Source: Methylotenera_A sp040387035 (GTDB taxonomy: Bacteria; Pseudomonadota; Gammaproteobacteria; Burkholderiales; Methylophilaceae). Taken from it: a stretch of 6,143 nt of DNA. The translations under genes and the position numbers were made by a program. Shown here piece by piece: positions 4,999 through 6,143 of this stretch. The notes beneath the pieces are model-generated. The model made no database searches. It saw nothing but the letters and a program-made list of their open reading frames with translations, and was not told the DNA's origin. The first letter of the stretch is position 1, and each line of letters opens with the position of its first letter. The DNA lies in contig JAZKEN010000108.1 of assembly GCA_040387035.1 (NCBI GenBank), positions 1 through 6,143 on the forward strand, written 5' to 3'.

Positions 4999-6000
4999 AT
5001 GTCAGCAGTGCACCCAAACGACGCTTTATTCGGTGGCGAAAAACCATTTCCGCTTATCCCTGCTTGTGAACATTTCGCAGGCAGCGAAAAATTGATCTTG
5101 AAAGCGCTTAGCCTGCAAGACGCCAATAATCCAAACGCGCCTGGCGCGGTTTTCGATATCACATGCGATTGTGAAGATGGCGCGGCCAGCGGCCAGGAGC
5201 GTGAACATGCAGAAATGATCGTGCGCGTGTTAAATTCCGAAGCCAATATACAAAAAATGGCTGGTGCCCGCATACATGACTATACGCACCCCGCCTGGAA
5301 ACAGGATATCGATATTCTTGTAGGCGGCGCAGGCAAGGTACTGAGCTATATCACTATCCCCAAATGTACCAGCTTGAACCAGGCATCTGAAATGATCGCC
5401 TATATTCAAAAAGCGGCTGTATTTGCAGGTGTTGATAGGATTATTCCGGTACATATCCTGATTGAAACGCATGGCGCCTTGAATCAGGTGCACGAAATCG
5501 CCAAATTGCCATGGATTCAGGTGCTGGATTTCGGCTTGATGGATTTTGTCAGTGCGCATCATGGTGCGATACCTGCCAGTGCCATGCGCAGCCCCGGCCA
5601 GTTTGAACACCGCTTATTGGCACGCGCCAAGGCAGAGGTGGTTTCAGCCGCGCTGGCCAATGGTGTGGTGCCCGCGCACAACGTGACGCTGGATTTAAAA
5701 AACGTGGAAACAACGCAAGGCGATGCCAGCCGTGCCCGCAATGAATTCGGTTTTATGCGCATGTGGAGTATTTACCCTACGCAGATCCAGGCCATCGTGG
5801 ATGCCATGAAACCTAATTTCGATGAGGTGACTGACGCGGCCTATATCCTGCTTGCCGCACAAAGATCCGATTGGGGGCCTATCCAATATGCAGGCGAACT
5901 GCATGATAGGGCGACTTATCGCTATTTCTGGGAAGTGCTGCAAAAAGCCAAATTGACGGGCGTCGCCATTTTAGACGAAGCCGATGCCGCATTTTTTTAA
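4999..6000 (+). CDS. Malyl-CoA/beta-methylmalyl-CoA lyase-like CoA-ester lyase (HpcH/HpaI family, long form)
   Basis: A 333-residue CoA-ester lyase. The likely reaction is reversible cleavage of beta-methylmalyl-CoA to glyoxylate plus propionyl-CoA, and/or malyl-CoA to glyoxylate plus acetyl-CoA. Catalytic landmarks are complete: FDITCDCEDGAA (Glu59, Asp60), ARIHDYTHP (Arg91), ITIPK (Lys122), HILIETHGAL (Glu156) and LDFGLMDFVS (Asp182). Glu156 and Asp182 are the expected Mg ligands. The C-terminal part (RMWSIYPTQIQAIV, then DWGPIQYAGELHDRATYRYFWEVLQKAK) recalls a conserved betaproteobacterial subfamily that I associate with mesaconyl-CoA hydratase genes. It starts 1 base after the hydratase stop, with AAGGA (4984-4988) about 10 bases upstream, so the two are translated together. 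Substrate choice among malyl-, methylmalyl- and citramalyl-CoA is inference from the neighbour; mcl would be the symbol if confirmed. Confidence 0.85.
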   Translation: MSAVHPNDALFGGEKPFPLIPACEHFAGSEKLILKALSLQDANNPNAPGAVFDITCDCEDGAASGQEREHAEMIVRVLNSEANIQKMAGARIHDYTHPAWKQDIDILVGGAGKVLSYITIPKCTSLNQASEMIAYIQKAAVFAGVDRIIPVHILIETHGALNQVHEIAKLPWIQVLDFGLMDFVSAHHGAIPASAMRSPGQFEHRLLARAKAEVVSAALANGVVPAHNVTLDLKNVETTQGDASRARNEFGFMRMWSIYPTQIQAIVDAMKPNFDEVTDAAYILLAAQRSDWGPIQYAGELHDRATYRYFWEVLQKAKLTGVAILDEADAAFF

Positions 6001-6010
6001 TACATTCAGC

Positions 6011-6143
6011 CACAGAGTACACAGAGCGCACAGAGAAAAGCAAAACCTGATATTTATTTAATTTAATCAGCTATACAACTGAGATTATCAGCAACCAAAT
6101 ATTGAATAAAAATTATTAGCTTTAGGTTTTCTCTGTGAACTCT
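6011..6143. repeat. Intergenic CACAGAG repeat with inverted copy, cut by right edge
   Basis: Three tandem 9-base units CACAGAGTA, CACAGAGCG and CACAGAGAA (6011-6037) lead into a segment ending AAAACCT (6048). The right edge carries the near reverse complement, AGGTTTTCTCTGTGAACTCT (6124-6143). The region from about 6023 to 6143 therefore forms an imperfect inverted repeat with an AT-rich middle of about 75 bases that contains no gene. CACAGAG-type repeats of this kind occur between genes in various bacteria, as I recall. It could fold after the lyase transcript and act as a terminator or mRNA end, but no classical hairpin plus T-tract is visible. Confidence 0.55.

Noticed and set aside
5980..6000. 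T-run at the end of the long lyase gene as an intrinsic terminator
   Set aside because: The T-run is within the final codons and no GC-rich hairpin precedes it.
6011..6037. CRISPR array suggested by regularly spaced CACAGAG
   Set aside because: The units are 9-base tandem repeats with no spacers of CRISPR length and no cas genes nearby.

Overview
The window looks like a chromosomal metabolic locus from a betaproteobacterium. Two things suggest this: a HutC-type GntR regulator beside a malate-metabolising gene and sdhC-sdhD-sdhA, and a long CoA-ester lyase of a kind I associate with that class. A methylotroph of the Methylophilaceae type would fit the moderate GC content, but I cannot prove family or genus. 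Two runs of exactly 100 N mark it as a draft scaffold. Each interrupts a real gene, and both hide more sequence than 100 bases.

Layout: (1) 1-2013, minus strand: a tight operon transcribed towards the left edge, in the order short malic enzyme, sdhC, sdhD, sdhA (cut by the window edge). Gaps between genes are 2 to 4 bases. (2) 2014-2188: a 175-base spacer, most of it a roughly 108-bp inverted-repeat element whose end touches the gntR stop codon. (3) 2189-2929, minus strand: a GntR/HutC-family regulator with a UTRA ligand domain. (4) 2930-3108: a divergent promoter region with a strong sigma-70 promoter facing right, a weaker one facing left, and an AT-rich palindrome between the two -35 boxes. 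(5) 3109-6000, plus strand: three genes in a row. These are an Mcl2/CitE-like CoA-ester lyase homologue with altered active-site motifs, a double-hotdog mesaconyl-CoA hydratase, and a second CoA-ester lyase that keeps all the expected catalytic residues. (6) 6001-6143: an intergenic repeat with three tandem CACAGAG units and an inverted copy at the right edge.

How the genes may work together: the right-hand operon encodes the core of a beta-methylmalyl-CoA module. The lyase would interconvert glyoxylate plus propionyl-CoA with beta-methylmalyl-CoA (or glyoxylate plus acetyl-CoA with malyl-CoA). The hydratase would interconvert beta-methylmalyl-CoA and mesaconyl-CoA. The left-hand operon carries succinate through succinate dehydrogenase and decarboxylates malate to pyruvate. 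Together they form a C4/C5-CoA node probably sensed by the GntR protein. The rest of any complete pathway (CoA transferase, mesaconyl-C4-CoA hydratase, or the ethylmalonyl-CoA enzymes) is not in this window, so the direction and purpose of flux are inference.
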